The notes under the pieces: model-generated
Databases searched by the model: none
Told to the model about the DNA's origin: nothing
What the model saw: only the letters and a program-made list of their open reading frames with translations
From: Panicum virgatum
Lineage: Eukaryota; Streptophyta; Magnoliopsida; Poales; Poaceae
Assembly: GCF_016808335.1 (NCBI RefSeq)
Contig: NC_053149.1
Coordinates: forward strand, 55,977,922-56,041,921
DNA length: 64,000 nt
Reading direction: 5' to 3'
Part shown: positions 10,001 through 20,414 of the stretch, in pieces
How positions within the stretch are numbered: position 1 is the stretch's first letter
How the letters are laid out: the number at the start of each line of letters is the position of its first letter
Made by a program: the position numbers and the translations under genes

Positions 10001-12847
10001 TGATACTCAACAGCCCAGGATTTCTAGGCGCCCTACAAAAGGTCCAACATTTAACAGTAATCTAACAGCAAGGAAACTAAAGAAGTGCACAACAGACAGA
10101 TCCTAACAAGAGACCCAAAAACAATGACATAGCCGGCTTCACATCCTTCAAGTGGAGAGAGAGTTCCAAAATCTTCAGTCTTCCTCTTTTCAGTCTTCTT
10201 CTTCATCTTCTTCCTGGTGCTCCGGGGCATCAGTTAGCAGCAGAGGCACTCGAGGAGGTTGGGCCAGCACCCTGGGCGCACAAGAGAGAATAATCCTTAA
10301 CCCGTCCATAGTGGAAACTTTCATGATCTTGAATTACATGCAAACCATACATTATGAATGAATTTTCACTGCTGTGAGTTGCTAGGGAAATCCTTCAGCA
10401 TCCATGTATTGAGTTTGGAGAGTCTTGGTCAATAGGAGATTTCAATTTTTCTTCATCTGTTAGCCTTTTGCCTTGGTGCCCGTGGCTAATTGGCGATATA
10501 TAGTTTACAAATGAAGGTATCAACTATTATGATGATGTTTTGATGGCCTTGAGCATAATGATAAGAACCCACTTTTGGCGTATTGTTCTCTGAAGTTGAC
10601 AAATTTATTACAAGTGTAATTTATGATTCACAATACATTCTATTCTGTTCTATTTCTTAATGATTACTTGGTTAGTAATTTCCAACCTTCTGCAAGTGCA
10701 GCATTGGTGCAGACAAGTGGTCTTTACAGTATAAATCAATTCCAAAAAAATTGCAAAGTCTGTACAATGATGGTTACAAACTGGTTAGTTGCTTTCTTTT
10801 CACTACTTAGTTTAGTATTTCACTTCTTTCTTATTCATTTTTTGTTTGTGTATGTGTACTATTTTGTATCATGTAGCATGCTCATACATGCATAACATCT
10901 GTCCATGAAAGTAAGAAGAATTTTGACCATTAATTTCTCCTATAATTTACTGTAAATTGTTACAAAATCAATATCATCTTAAAGCCACTTTGAATACAAT
11001 TTAGTGATGCATCTCCTATGCACTAAACATGCATATGATTTTACTAATCATTTGTCAACATTTTCCTAGTCAAAATACGCCTTGCATTGATGGATGGAGG
11101 TATAGCTTTGCATTCAGTGCCATATCATCTTTTGGGGAATAATGTCAACTCTTTTTTGTCTACTGTTAGGTCATATTCACCAATGAGTCGAACATTGATC
11201 GCTGGAAGAATAAGCGGCAGGAAGCTGTTGACTCCAAAGTTGGACGCCTCGATAACTTTATCGAGTGTGTTAAAGTCCCTATTCAGGTATGCTTCTTTAT
11301 CTGAAACCTGTCTCAAATGTATCAAGAAGCTTCTGAACAGCCCCTTTAAAGAAAAAGGTAACAGAGGAATGCATCAGCTCAAATAGGGCTTGTCACTTGA
11401 GTTTGCATTTCAGGTAGTTCTATGATTGATTATTTTGATTTGCACCTGCAGGTTTTCATTGCTTGTGGTTTAGGGCAAGGAAAAGGTACTCCAGATGATC
11501 CATACCGCAAACCAAATCCTGGAATGTGGTGGTTAATGGCTCAGCATTTCAATTCCGGAATTGAAATCGACATGGAGAAGTAATCACTCTATTCTCAGAC
11601 AATATTTCAGTTTTACATAGCTATACTACCTTTAGCAAATAGTCACAAAATCACTCTTAATCATCAACTTTAAAGAACTGGGCTTCAATTTGAATGAGAC
11701 TTTTAAGCATGGGCTGCATATTTTTTGGGCTGGAGCCACACATCTGTCTCGCAAGCTTTACCTGTTTCTATTTGGTAATATGGAGTAATGGAGGTAGTTA
11801 CCATGCAGGATAAGGGCTCACATCTTAGTGGGAATGTGGGATTGCAGTTGCGTGCGCATAAACGAATGCACACACTGACATCTCTCTCTAGGAGCCTTCT
11901 ACCTCTTCCCAATCACTTGGAGAGTTGGTTTACCATAAAGGGGTGGGGGAGGGGGGAGCCTTGGTTATTTATTTGGATTTTTCCCCCTAAACTAAAAAAT
12001 AACTAATTTAGATGATGATGGAAAAAAAACCTTTGTTGGATGTCAGATATTGTAATATGTTTGAGCTTGAAATTTCTACAATTAGGATTTTGCAGTGCCT
12101 CTCATTGAGGACCGTTGCTGCTATGCTCCTGTAGTTCTCTAGTTTACTATATTTACTATACAATAGTAAACTGTCAATTTCCATAATGTTGTAAGATATG
12201 CAGGATTGTTAAACTCACACAGAGTAAAGGCGCCAAGCCATTTTAGATTGTACTATCCACGTGTTTTCTGGGTTAGGCTTGGTTATGGCAAAGGACAGGA
12301 GATTGGGTCGCTTGAGTTGGTCATTGCAAGAAACTCAGGATGCATTATTCTGTATTGATGCAAAGCTATCCACAAACTGTTCTGAGATTTGCCATATTAT
12401 TTCAGATCTTTTTATGTGGGTGATGCTGCTGGGAGAGAAAACGATCATAGTGATGCTGATATAAAATTTGCTGAGGTATGACAACCTGTCTGAATGAGCA
12501 TTCAACAGAGATTTTTTTTCCTTATTCGATTTAAAGTATTTGAAAGGCCCTCACTTGTCTTCCGGAAAAAGATAGCAACCTAGTTCACAAGGCATCGGCA
12601 AAGTAGTTAAAAGGAACTGAGTTTTCTCTGTACCATGCAGAACAGGAACTTTTAGATATCCATTTTCAGTTAAAATTACTTGGATGCTATGCTGCTTTTA
12701 GTTAGTATTATTCATTTGTTACCTTTTTTTTCATTACAGTATTATGTTTGGGATGATTAGAAGCCTTCATTAGCTGACGTGTGATATGTCCTATTATAGG
12801 CCATCGGTTTGAAGTTTTGCGTTCCTGAGGAATACTTCGGTTCCTAG
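4025..12847 (+). CDS. ZDP: Polynucleotide 3'-phosphatase with PARP-type zinc fingers (ZDP-like); finger exons 2 and 3 damaged
   Basis: ZDP removes 3'-phosphates from DNA ends during single-strand break repair and base-excision demethylation in the nucleus. Exons from frame and splice sites: 4025 or 4124-4360, 4449-4484, a decayed second-finger block (5134-6037), 6300-6935 (split by a MITE), 7017-7052, 7386-7448, 7520-7576, 8564-8635, 8783-8839, 8929-9005, 10702-10783, 11170-11286, 11452-11579, 12406-12475, 12800-12847. Finger 1 has CKGC and WYHVAC. The phosphatase domain is complete: FDFDGCLAKTS (nucleophile), VIFTNES, RKPNPGMW and FYVGDAAGR, with all phases matching, ending in PEEYFGS. Two in-frame starts exist. 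The upstream one adds 33 residues rich in Arg, Ser and Ala that could be an organelle presequence. Finger 2 is frame-shifted and finger 3 carries a transposon with an early stop. Skipping either block keeps the frame, so a one-finger enzyme could still be made. Confidence 0.85.
5134..6037 (+). pseudogene. Decayed second zinc-finger exon block of ZDP
   Basis: This block duplicates the third-finger block exon for exon: finger exon 5134-5431, a short exon near 5510-5546, then 5844-5891 and 5981-6037. Against the third block, the finger exon has an extra G in a G run near 5205-5210, another indel before the finger, a missing base that turns CKGC into CKAA, a compensating extra base, and a missing G near 5415. 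Reading from the canonical acceptor gives a stop at 5218-5220. An acceptor at 5215-5216 would restore the frame into EYAKSGRSTCK, but one zinc cysteine is lost and the 3' end is still out of phase. The two last small exons (48 and 57 nt, phase 0) remain usable. Confidence 0.7.
6596..6913. mobile_element. PIF/Harbinger-type MITE inside the ZDP third-finger exon
   Basis: The 318-bp insert is flanked by TAA at 6593-6595 and 6914-6916. Its ends are inverted copies (left GCCCCCTTTGGATC, right complement GGGCCCCTTTGGATC). Removing the insert with one TAA restores Glu-Lys-Leu-Lys-Gly-Phe-Asp-Ser-Ile-Lys exactly as in finger 1. Reading into it gives a stop after seven codons (6612-6614). It lies just after the zinc-binding HVAC. 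Confidence 0.85.
9119..9413 (-). mobile_element. LINE 3' end with (TTG)n tail, in a ZDP intron
   Basis: Read on the minus strand this encodes the C-terminal tail typical of grass LINE proteins (RGRGRPKLTWDELVKRDLK, then a stop) and ends in a (TTG)n tail, seen here as the CAA repeat at 9119-9138. The flanks carry the direct repeat ATTGCCTTGCTAA at 9106-9118 and 9414-9426, the expected target duplication. It lies within the large intron between ZDP exons 8929-9005 and 10702-10783. A shorter decayed relative is present near 43555-43640. Confidence 0.75.
9814..10312 (-). mobile_element. Retroposed LINE-like 3' fragment, in a ZDP intron
   Basis: Identical 12-bp repeats GGAAACTTTCAT at 9802-9813 and 10313-10324 flank a 499-bp insert. 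On the minus strand its 3' end is an A-rich stretch preceded by a block also found at 60289-60330 (GGCCATCCCCCATTTCC there), so it is a repeat family. It contains a long G-rich run at about 9910-9940. No coding domain is recognisable. The orientation is inferred from the T run at the left end. Confidence 0.6.
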
Positions 12848-13377
12848 GAGTTCTGAGGTGAGGTCGATTAGGGCAAGGTGGTTATGCTATGATGGTATGT
12901 AGCTTTTGGGTGTCGAGAATACTACAGCTATCTTGATGTGGAAATCTGTATTTGGCTGTTTAAACAGTCTAATAATATCGTAGCTAATCTGATGTGGAAA
13001 TGTAGTGCTAAATTGCTGAGGTAATGGCATAATGCAGCATTCGAGCCTTTAGAACGTTAGGTGCTGTGGCAAACAGGTCCTGGACTCCTGGTCTCATTCT
13101 GTAACGATCGACAATCAGTAATTCTGATGGCAATTCGATCACGCTCAGATCGATCGGTGATCTATCATCTATCTATATTTTTTTTCGCGAAAGTAGGCCA
13201 TACCCTTGCAGAATCAGCAACCACGCGCCTGCTTGTTGCCAAGGTTAGAAATCGCTTATTCCCGTATCCCTGTCGCCGAGTGCCCACGGTGTGAGCAGAT
13301 TCCAGGGAGCCTTTTGCAGATGAACATTAGATAGGTAACTCAAAGATGTGCCTTTTGCAAGACTCCAAGACAAGCAA

Positions 13378-13610
13378 GGGCGTGTTTAGTTGGTGAATTT
13401 TTTTGGATTTTGCTACTGTAGCACTTTTGTTTTTATTTGGTAATTAGTGTCCAATCATAGACTAATTATGCCCAAAAGATTCATCTCATCATTTCCAGCT
13501 AAACTGTGCAACTAGTTATTTTTTAAAACTATATTTAATGCTTCATGTATGTGTCCAAAAATTTGATGTGACGAAGAATCTTGAAAATTTTTGAGAACTA
13601 AACAGGACCC
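13378..13610. mobile_element. MITE, family with GTGTTTAGTT termini (copy 1)
   Basis: The ends are inverted repeats (GGGCGTGTTTAGTT at left, AACTAAACAGGACCC at right). The interior is AT-rich and matches other copies in this window near 21157-21391, 27961-28233, 47119-47352 (opposite orientation) and 59459-59692. Shared internal words include CTACTGTAGCA, GACTAATTA and GATTCATCTC-type sequence. The superfamily is not settled from the sequence. Confidence 0.7.
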
Positions 13611-14041
13611 AAATAAGTTGATTCAGAGATTAGCAAAACTTGTATGACAGTCTGCTCCGATCATCTCTTGTGTTCCAAAATCAGGCGGGCCGTGCTTCTG
13701 GTCAGCAAGATTCTTTTGACCCCTGCCTTCGCTACAGTACGCAGTCAGGCACTGCGCAAGTTGTGGCAGTCAGTGCTGACGTTGCCGTCAGCCCGGAAGA
13801 CCGCGACTCGACCCGTTTGCTCGCTCTCGCATTCGTATCCCAAAAAATGAAACAAATATCTCAGCTTTCAAAAAAAGAGAGAGAAATGTAGCCGTTTGGC
13901 CACTATGCGCGATCCGCACGGCAACCGCTCCGTCCCCGACTCCCCGTGGTGCTCCCCTTCCACCTACATACGCTCTCCCACTCCAAGTCCACCGGACGAG
14001 TCCGTCTGATCTCCATAAACCCAACGCAGGGAGCCAGGGGA

Positions 14042-14043
<2 letters not shown>

Positions 14044-14075
<32 letters not shown>
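14044..14075 (+). repeat. (GA)n microsatellite in exonuclease copy 1 leader
   Basis: About 14 uninterrupted GA units lie just upstream of the start codon. Length polymorphism here could affect the leader. Copies 2 and 3 of the gene lack it. Confidence 0.9.
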
Positions 14076-14076
<1 letters not shown>

Positions 14077-14087
14077 AGCGGAGGGAC

Positions 14088-14705
14088 ATGGCGACCGAGA
14101 TCCAGGCCTACGGACGACGGCGCGGCACCTTTGTGGTGTCGTTCGACGGGGACCTCTTCGACGCAACGCTCACCAAGTCCGGCGACGTGGTGGAGTCGTG
14201 GGTGGACAAGACCTACCGCATCCACCGCCGCAGCCGCCACCCCATCGTCGCTGGCCTCGACGTGGAGTGGCGCCCCGCCCGCGAGCCGGGCCCCGTCGCC
14301 GTGCTGCAGGTCTGCGTCGGCCGCCGCTGCCTCGTCTTCCAGATCCTCCGCGCCGACTACGTCCCCGACGCCCTCTCCTGCTTCCTCGCCGACCGCCGTT
14401 TCGCCTTCGTCGGGGTCGGGATCCGCGACGACGTGGCCATGCTGCGTGACGGGTACGGGCTGGAGGTGTCGCGCGCGGTGGACCTGCGCCGCCTCGCCGC
14501 GCGCACGCTGGGGAGGCCCGAGCTGCGCGACGCGGGGCTGCGGGCGCTGGTGCGGGGGGTGATGGGCGTGCGGATGGAGAAGCCGCACCATGTGCGCGTC
14601 AGCGTCTGGGTCAAGCGCGAGCTGACGGAGGACCAGTTCAAGTACGCCTGCGCCGACGCGTTCGCGTCCATGGAGGTCGGCTGGAGGCTCTACAACGATG
14701 CGTGA
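14088..14705 (+). CDS. Werner-like 3'-5' exonuclease domain protein, copy 1
   Basis: A 205-residue intronless protein consisting almost entirely of a DEDDy 3'-5' exonuclease domain (DNA_pol_A_exo1/WRN type). Catalytic residues are visible: Exo I GLDVEW (Asp58, Glu60), Exo II GVGIRDD (Asp115) and Exo III YACAD (Tyr186, Asp190). Such enzymes trim nucleic acid 3' ends; plant relatives include short stand-alone WRN-exonuclease-like proteins of unknown substrate. No signal peptide or helicase domain is present. It is the first of three related genes; copies 2 and 3 lie about 5.7 and 12.5 kb downstream, same strand. It begins MATEIQ like copy 3 but lacks the C-terminal Asp-Gly-Asp-Tyr shared by the other two, and its segment before Exo III is changed (VWVKREL versus AWDAP in the others). 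The ATG is the first in frame and follows the GA-rich leader. Confidence 0.85.
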   Translation: MATEIQAYGRRRGTFVVSFDGDLFDATLTKSGDVVESWVDKTYRIHRRSRHPIVAGLDVEWRPAREPGPVAVLQVCVGRRCLVFQILRADYVPDALSCFLADRRFAFVGVGIRDDVAMLRDGYGLEVSRAVDLRRLAARTLGRPELRDAGLRALVRGVMGVRMEKPHHVRVSVWVKRELTEDQFKYACADAFASMEVGWRLYNDA

Positions 14706-16861
14706 CGAGCTTGTCACTGAGCTGAGCTAGCTCCGGGACGCCTGGTGCTTTGCGGCGTGGCATGTAGAGTTTCTGCTCTAGCTATACCTTGACAGATCTT
14801 TTGTTGATCTTAGTGATCTTTTGTTGTGTGGATTCCATTCGTGGCATCTGAACGGGAACGTTGGCATGCGATTTGCGTTGTTCGTCCGTTCTCCCGCCGC
14901 AGGTGCAAGGCCCGTGGCGCCGGCGGCTGCTGTGCCTCGTCGCTGTTGCTGTATGCGCCAAGAGACAACCGACTGAATTGCAGAGAAATTAAGCATTCTT
15001 CCGTTGATGGCATTATGCAACTGCAATGCGGTTTTTTTTTTCCCGAGGAAAATGCAATGCGTTTTTGTACCCATCAATTGGCCATTCCGCGATTCTGGAG
15101 TCTGAATCTCACTGGTGCCTTTTTAAGTCATATTACTAGCACGGTTTTGACTTGTTGAGTCCATCCTAAAATGTTGTTTTAGTATTTAAATTTCATTCCA
15201 CAAATGGTGTTGTTTTAACTAGTTCTAATTCATAGTATTTATTGAGGATCTAGAAAATTAAATGAATAATACGGTTTTCAATCACAATTACTAGAAATAA
15301 TTAGTTGTAGCAAAGTTACTCCATAAGAGTAATATCTGAAAATTTATAAAACAAAACACTTATTTTAGGATGGAGGGAGTATAAACTAAAGAAATACCTA
15401 AAGTATGGAAAGCACGAAATGTATCTAAATCTTTTTCAGAAATGTTGAAAAAATCACAGTGGTAGGTCAGAGCGAGTAGGGTCCGCGTATATGCTTCACC
15501 TCAGGTGCAAATGCGATCTCTTTGGTGAGGCGTAACAAATTCAGGTGCAGATTCTATTTGATTTAATTCGGCACTTGAAATTTATCTTAAAACCCAAACT
15601 TTAGTTTGTGCATTAATCGATAACAGGTTATCACGTACAGCTCAGCATTTTTGTAAATACGAGAAGTTGTTTGTAAGCGGAACAACTTTTCCCTGCATTT
15701 GACGGTTCACCCAACCAGAACGTTGCCAAGTTTGGTTTTTAAGTTTCAATCACAAGTCACATCACATCACATGTTTAAACATCGATTAGGACCATTAAAT
15801 ATAAACTTATTACAAATTTAATTTTATTAGTGGTGATTTAATCACGAGACAAATCTATTAAGTCTTCATAATTTAACCACTAGTTGCTACAGTATCATCT
15901 GTTAATCGTGCATCAATTACACTTAATAGATTCGTCTAGAATTCTAATTGCAACTTATATAATTATTTTTATATTAAATTAACTTTCGAACATTCGAATC
16001 GACATTCAAATATTCGATGTGACATCAACTTTAAAAAACAGTACAGAGCATGCAAAGAGCACAACGTGACTCCTGGTCTGGAGACTGGAGTAAGAGTAGG
16101 GCTAGTGCTTACGCCGACCGCTGGTTGGGAGAGGTGCCATGTCACGACACCGTGGTGACTGACCCCACGCAAGATTAAATGCTTTGGGTCCAGCAGCAAC
16201 ATGGTGACGAGGGAATGTTGGTGGTAGCCTCGAAAGATGGCTAACTGTGCAATCGCCTACTTTGCGCCGGCGTGTAGGGAATCATTTGCTTTCTTCTCTC
16301 TCGTACCTTTTCTTCGCCATGTCATATTTCACCCGCTAAATCAGCCCCATAATACTTGCTCCAATGGAGTTGCAAGCTTCCGGTCTGACTGCAAGATTTT
16401 CAGGCCCGCTCCTCCGCTACGGTCCTAGGCAATACAGTGGGGAATGCTAGTTGGCGCGCGTGCATCGCCTCCTTCCTCCTTCCTCCTTCGTTCCCGTCGC
16501 CCCCGCCGCCGACCACCTCCTCCGGCTCCGGCGGCCTACGCCGCCTCCGCCGCCGCCACACTAATCGATTGTCCTCGCCCCCGCCGCCAGCCACCGCCCA
16601 CCGATTGTCCTGCCCCGGCCGGCTGGCGGCGCTCCCGCACCGCCACACCCTCTGCTGGCCGAACCGCCGCCGCCGCCTAGCCGCCACCCGCCCCGACCTT
16701 CTCCTCTATGACCGTTGGCTATGGAGTCGGCTCCCACCCCCGCAACCCGAAATCTAAGGCCGCCGCCTCCCGCCACCACTCCGGCCACCGACAATCTCAT
16801 CGGCAGCCACTCCGCCCACCACCCACCCTCCCTGGCCGCCCCCTTCCCCAAAACCCAGACT
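14706..16861. other. Intergenic region with MITE remnants and a GC-rich low-complexity block
   Basis: A Stowaway-like remnant lies at about 15155-15379, with its right end TTTTAGGATGGAGGGAG followed by TA. AT-rich MITE-like sequence continues at 15770-15960. From 16437 to 16860 the DNA is GC-rich and simple (CCGCC-type repeats), so its open frames read as Pro/Arg/Ala runs and are not convincing genes. Confidence 0.5.
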
Positions 16862-16862
16862 A

Positions 16863-17806
16863 TAACGTCCTGTCTTCCCGAGGCTGGGCCCGTTTAGACC
16901 AACAACGGTCTTTTCTGCGCACTTTGTCCTCACTCGTGCGCACCCGGGAAGAACTTACCGGTCGGTCACCCATCCCTAAATTTCTCCGGGCCAAGCACGC
17001 TTAACCTCGGAGTTCTTTGGAGATCGGCTTCCGGAAAAGAAATTGCAACTTGTTGGTATGAGTATCCTATTAATCATATTAAGCCCTGGGCCGGGATGTC
17101 ACAATGGGCCATGTGCGACGTCCGTGTGTCTAGTGCCAACGGTCCCTGTGCGACGTCCGTGCGTCCAGTGCCAACAGCGCATCCCAGATGCCTGCGCAAT
17201 GACCCGCCACGCGCCCATCCACATGCCGGTGGTAACTACGCGCCCGTCCACATGTTCGTGTACTTTACGGGTCTACGTGCATGTGAAACCGTGAGAGTTG
17301 TCTCTGTTACCATTCTGTAATGTCCCGTCTTCACGAGGCCATTCTGTAACGTTCCGCATTTCCGAAGCCGGGCTCCGTGCGTCTAGTGCCAACGGCGCAT
17401 CCCAGATGCCCGCGCACTGACCCGCCACGCGCCCATCCACATGTCGGTGGCAACTGCGCCCCACGCGCCCGTACACTTACGGGTGTACGTGCCCGTCAAA
17501 CCACGAGAGTTGGTTCTGATACCATTCTGTAACGTCCCGCCTTCCCGAGGCCGGACCCGCTTATATCTGGCAGGTTTATAGGATATAGACTGCCCTCACA
17601 GACTAACACTAGTCTTTTCTGTGCACTTTGTGCTCACTCGTGCACACCTGGGAAGAACTTTCCGTTCGGTCACTCATTCCCAAATTTTTCCAGACCAAGC
17701 ATGCTTAACCTCGGAGTTTTTTGGAGATCGGCTTCTGAAAAATAAGTTATAATTTATTGATATGAGTATTTTATTAATCCTATTAAGACCTAGCTTAGAA
17801 TGTCAT
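16863..17806 (-). mobile_element. Cassandra-like TRIM retrotransposon with 5S rRNA-derived LTR promoters
   Basis: Two related direct repeats (about 16863-17102 and 17526-17806) flank a short non-coding interior. On the minus strand each contains a segment matching the 3' half of plant 5S rRNA: GAACTCCGAGGTTAAGCGTG, then CTTGG, then GGATGGGTGACC in the left copy. These are the A-box and C-box regions of the internal Pol III promoter. Next to the right repeat the minus strand reads TGGTATCAGAACC (about 17508-17520), a primer-binding site for initiator Met tRNA, so the element runs right to left. The interior has duplicated pieces of LTR edge near 17320-17370. The left LTR is closer to the 5S consensus than the right. 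It has no protein and depends on other elements. Confidence 0.85.
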
Positions 17807-18066
17807 ATACATCCCTGCCCGCACTCTCCACGGCGGCGGAGACGGCCGCCCGCGCACGCGCGGCTTATAAAAAATTCGCAATACAGCTGTCAATCGCAGG
17901 CTGGACGCATAGTGCACTGGTGCAAGGAAGCGAGTCGACCATCGATGAGTCTTTTTCTCAGATAAGTCAAGTCAAGGTGGAGCTTGGAAAAAAAGGAACC
18001 CAGCGACTACTGCCCGTCCCACGGTAAAATCTCGTGCAGATTTTACTCCGTACGATCAACAAACAA

Positions 18067-19402
18067 TTAGGTAATTCTCCGCACGTTGCTGCGGAATTTT
18101 TTTAAGATGTCCTTTTATACATGCATGATGTAAATAAAAAGTAACATAGTATCATTATATAACATAGTGGTGTATATATAATATACAATCATTCAGAATG
18201 CACCATGTTTTAGGATGCAACAATAATGTATGGTGGGGACCAAACATCTTGAGATGATGACGAATGAGATTACAGAAACCTGCAAGTTGTGACAATAAAT
18301 ATGTTTAGTTCGTGATGTAGTTTTGACAATGGTGTCAAAAATAAATAAATGTTGCAATATCTGAATTGATAATCTGAAGACGACCGAAACAAAGAGGCCT
18401 TGGTTTTTGGGTTATAAAAAGAGAACATAGAAAGAAGAAAGAGTTAATCCTTTTGTTCTAAACTGAGGATGACAAAATCACATGATGCATACCTGGTGGC
18501 TACCGGCTGCCAAGCTGTCGTGGAATTCCTGGTTACAGACTTCTGTTATCTTCAAATGGCAGGTATACTAATGACACCTCACGAAATTATGGAGCAAAAT
18601 AATCACCGGGAAATAATTGGTAGAATTTCACAAAAGGAGTCCACAGTAATCACCAAAAGCAAGTCAATGGCAAGTTTTGCCGCATCTACTAAAACTAACT
18701 TCTCCAGAGGCAGTAAAGCCGCGGCTCCAAGTAGTTATTGGAGCCCGAGCAAGTTGTCGTACTTGGGGACGAAGGCCCCCGTCGAGCCCTGCACGGGGAG
18801 CGGCTTGATGTGGTGGCCCTGGGCTAGTGGGCTTGCGCTTCATGATGGTGAACATGATCGTGGTCGCCACCAGTGCTGCAATCAGCGCCACGATGCCAGT
18901 TCCTGCCGCAGCCTTGCGTGTAGTGGGACCCAATCTCCGCCGCCTCCTATCGCATTCGCCGGCGGAACGCAATGCTCCGTCTGCACGCCTCACTCCAGCG
19001 TTGTTGCCGCGTTGACAGCGGCCTTTTAGCTCCTCTGCTGGCGTCTTGAATGCGCAGCCACTGCAGCGACGGGTGGGCTGGTTGGGTTGGTGCGGGATTT
19101 GTATAGTTGGTCAGGTGTAGTTGGCCAGGTGAATGTGATCGGACTTATTGCTAAATAGTACTATTGTCCAATTAGCTTCTTGCAAATTGATGACGTGGTG
19201 GAGGCTGTTTCTAAAAGAGTTAATGTTAAGTGGTAGGGGCTAGTAAGTAGTAAATTATGTCTCTTCAACCTGAACGGTAGATATGATGCTAGTTGCTGAG
19301 ATCCAACGGACAACATTAATTGAGATGATGTGGCTCAATATAGTTGTACAGAATTCAAAATTAATGAGCTTTAGTGGGGATGAACTATATAAGAGTTATA
19401 GA
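18067..19402 (-). mobile_element. Candidate non-autonomous Helitron carrying a gene fragment
   Basis: On the minus strand the right boundary begins TCTATAACTC after an A (19402). The left boundary ends in CTAA followed by T (18067), preceded eight bases earlier by a 5-bp-stem hairpin with arms at 18079-18083 and 18090-18094. TC at the 5' end, a hairpin near a CTRR 3' end, and insertion between A and T are Helitron hallmarks. No Rep/helicase is present. The interior has a minus-strand frame with one hydrophobic segment (see next entry). Ends fit but the hairpin is short, so this is a candidate only. Confidence 0.45.
18664..18993 (-). pseudogene. Unrecognised membrane-protein gene fragment, frame broken
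   Basis: On the minus strand a frame holds a hydrophobic helix (GTGIVALIAALVATTIMF) followed by basic residues. Shortly after, the plausible continuation lies in another frame (HIKPLPVQGSTGAFVPKYD, then a stop after GLQ), which suggests a one-base deletion. I do not recognise the family. It sits inside the candidate Helitron and may be captured sequence. It could also be a small single-pass membrane protein gene with a sequencing error. Confidence 0.35.
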
Positions 19403-19787
19403 TACGAAATCTTATCAAGAAAAGAAAAACAAACAATACGAAAGGTTCCTTACCCCAGCACGAGAAACGTAGATGGGGCCACGTTATCAGTGAGAGCGTC
19501 TAAAAGCAAGTCACGTACTAGCGATAATAGCGCGACGGCATATTATGCCATATCGTGCCACTACCAGCAGGGGCGCGTTTCCGTACTGCTAGTCGTGACG
19601 GAGACGGGAGATCACGGCCGTCCACGCAAAGCGAGATCTCCCCGCGCCGCTCCATCCAAACGAAAACCCCCACCCACGCGCCGCTGCGGCGGTTCGCCCT
19701 ATATGTCTCCCGCATTGCCACGATCCAATCTGATCTCCCCAACAACGCCGCGGAGAGGGAGATCAATCGCCGGAACAGGAGGAGGAG

Positions 19788-20414
19788 ATGGCTACCTCGA
19801 TGTGCTACACCAACGACGGCCACTACGTGGTGTCCTTCGACGAGGACGCCATCCGCACGACGCTCACGGCCAGCGGCGACACGATGGACTGGTGGCTGGA
19901 CGAGATCTACCGCGTCCACCGGCGCCGCCTCCACCGCCTCGTCGTCGGCCTGGACGTCGAGTGGCGCCCGTCCTACTACACCGGCCGCTACGCGCCCCCC
20001 GTCGCGCTGCTGCAGCTCTGCGTCGGCCGCCGCTGCCTCGTGTTCCAGATCCTCCACGCCGACTACATCCCGGGCTCGCTCTTCGACTTCCTCGCCGACG
20101 AGCGCTTCACCTTCGTCGGCGTAGGGATCGGCGACGACGCCGCCAATCTGCGCGCCGGTTACGGCCTCGAGGTGGGGTGCGCCGAGGACCTGCGCGGCCT
20201 CGCCGCCGACACGCTCGGGAACCCCGCGCTGCGCTCGGCCGGGCTGCGGGCGCTGGTGTGGGAGGTGATGGGCGTGGGGATGCAGAAGCCGCACCACGTG
20301 CGCGTGAGCGCCTGGGACGCGCCCGTCCTGCCCTACAGCCAGCTCATGTACGCCAGCGTCGACGCGTTCGCCTCCTTCGAGGTCGGCCGGAGGCTCTACG
20401 ACGGCGACTACTAG
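19788..20414 (+). CDS. Werner-like 3'-5' exonuclease domain protein, copy 2
   Basis: A 208-residue intronless DEDDy exonuclease. Exo I is GLDVEW (Asp56, Glu58), Exo II is GVGIGDD and Exo III is YASVD; all catalytic positions are kept, so it should be able to fold as an active nuclease. Its N-terminus (MATSMCYTNDG) differs from copies 1 and 3, while the C-terminus EVGRRLYDGDY is shared with copy 3. A TATA-like CTATATGT lies at about 19700, roughly 90 bases before the ATG. Coding sequence is GC-rich at third positions, like its sister copies. The substrate is unknown; a role in DNA or RNA end trimming is inferred from the family. Confidence 0.85.
   Translation: MATSMCYTNDGHYVVSFDEDAIRTTLTASGDTMDWWLDEIYRVHRRRLHRLVVGLDVEWRPSYYTGRYAPPVALLQLCVGRRCLVFQILHADYIPGSLFDFLADERFTFVGVGIGDDAANLRAGYGLEVGCAEDLRGLAADTLGNPALRSAGLRALVWEVMGVGMQKPHHVRVSAWDAPVLPYSQLMYASVDAFASFEVGRRLYDGDY

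Larger units (their letters stand above)
12848..14087. other. Intergenic region between ZDP and exonuclease copy 1
   Basis: The stretch holds the ZDP 3' flank, a MITE (13378-13610) and the upstream region of the exonuclease gene. About 30 bases of GA repeat (14044-14075) sit in the leader just before the ATG at 14088. A segment near 13700-13730 (CAGCAAGATTCTTT) recurs upstream of exonuclease copy 3 near 26172, so some promoter sequence was duplicated with the gene. Confidence 0.5.

Noticed and set aside
16920..17010. 5S rRNA gene on the minus strand
   Set aside because: Only the 3' half matches, it occurs twice within LTR-like direct repeats, and a Met-tRNA primer site follows; it belongs to a TRIM.
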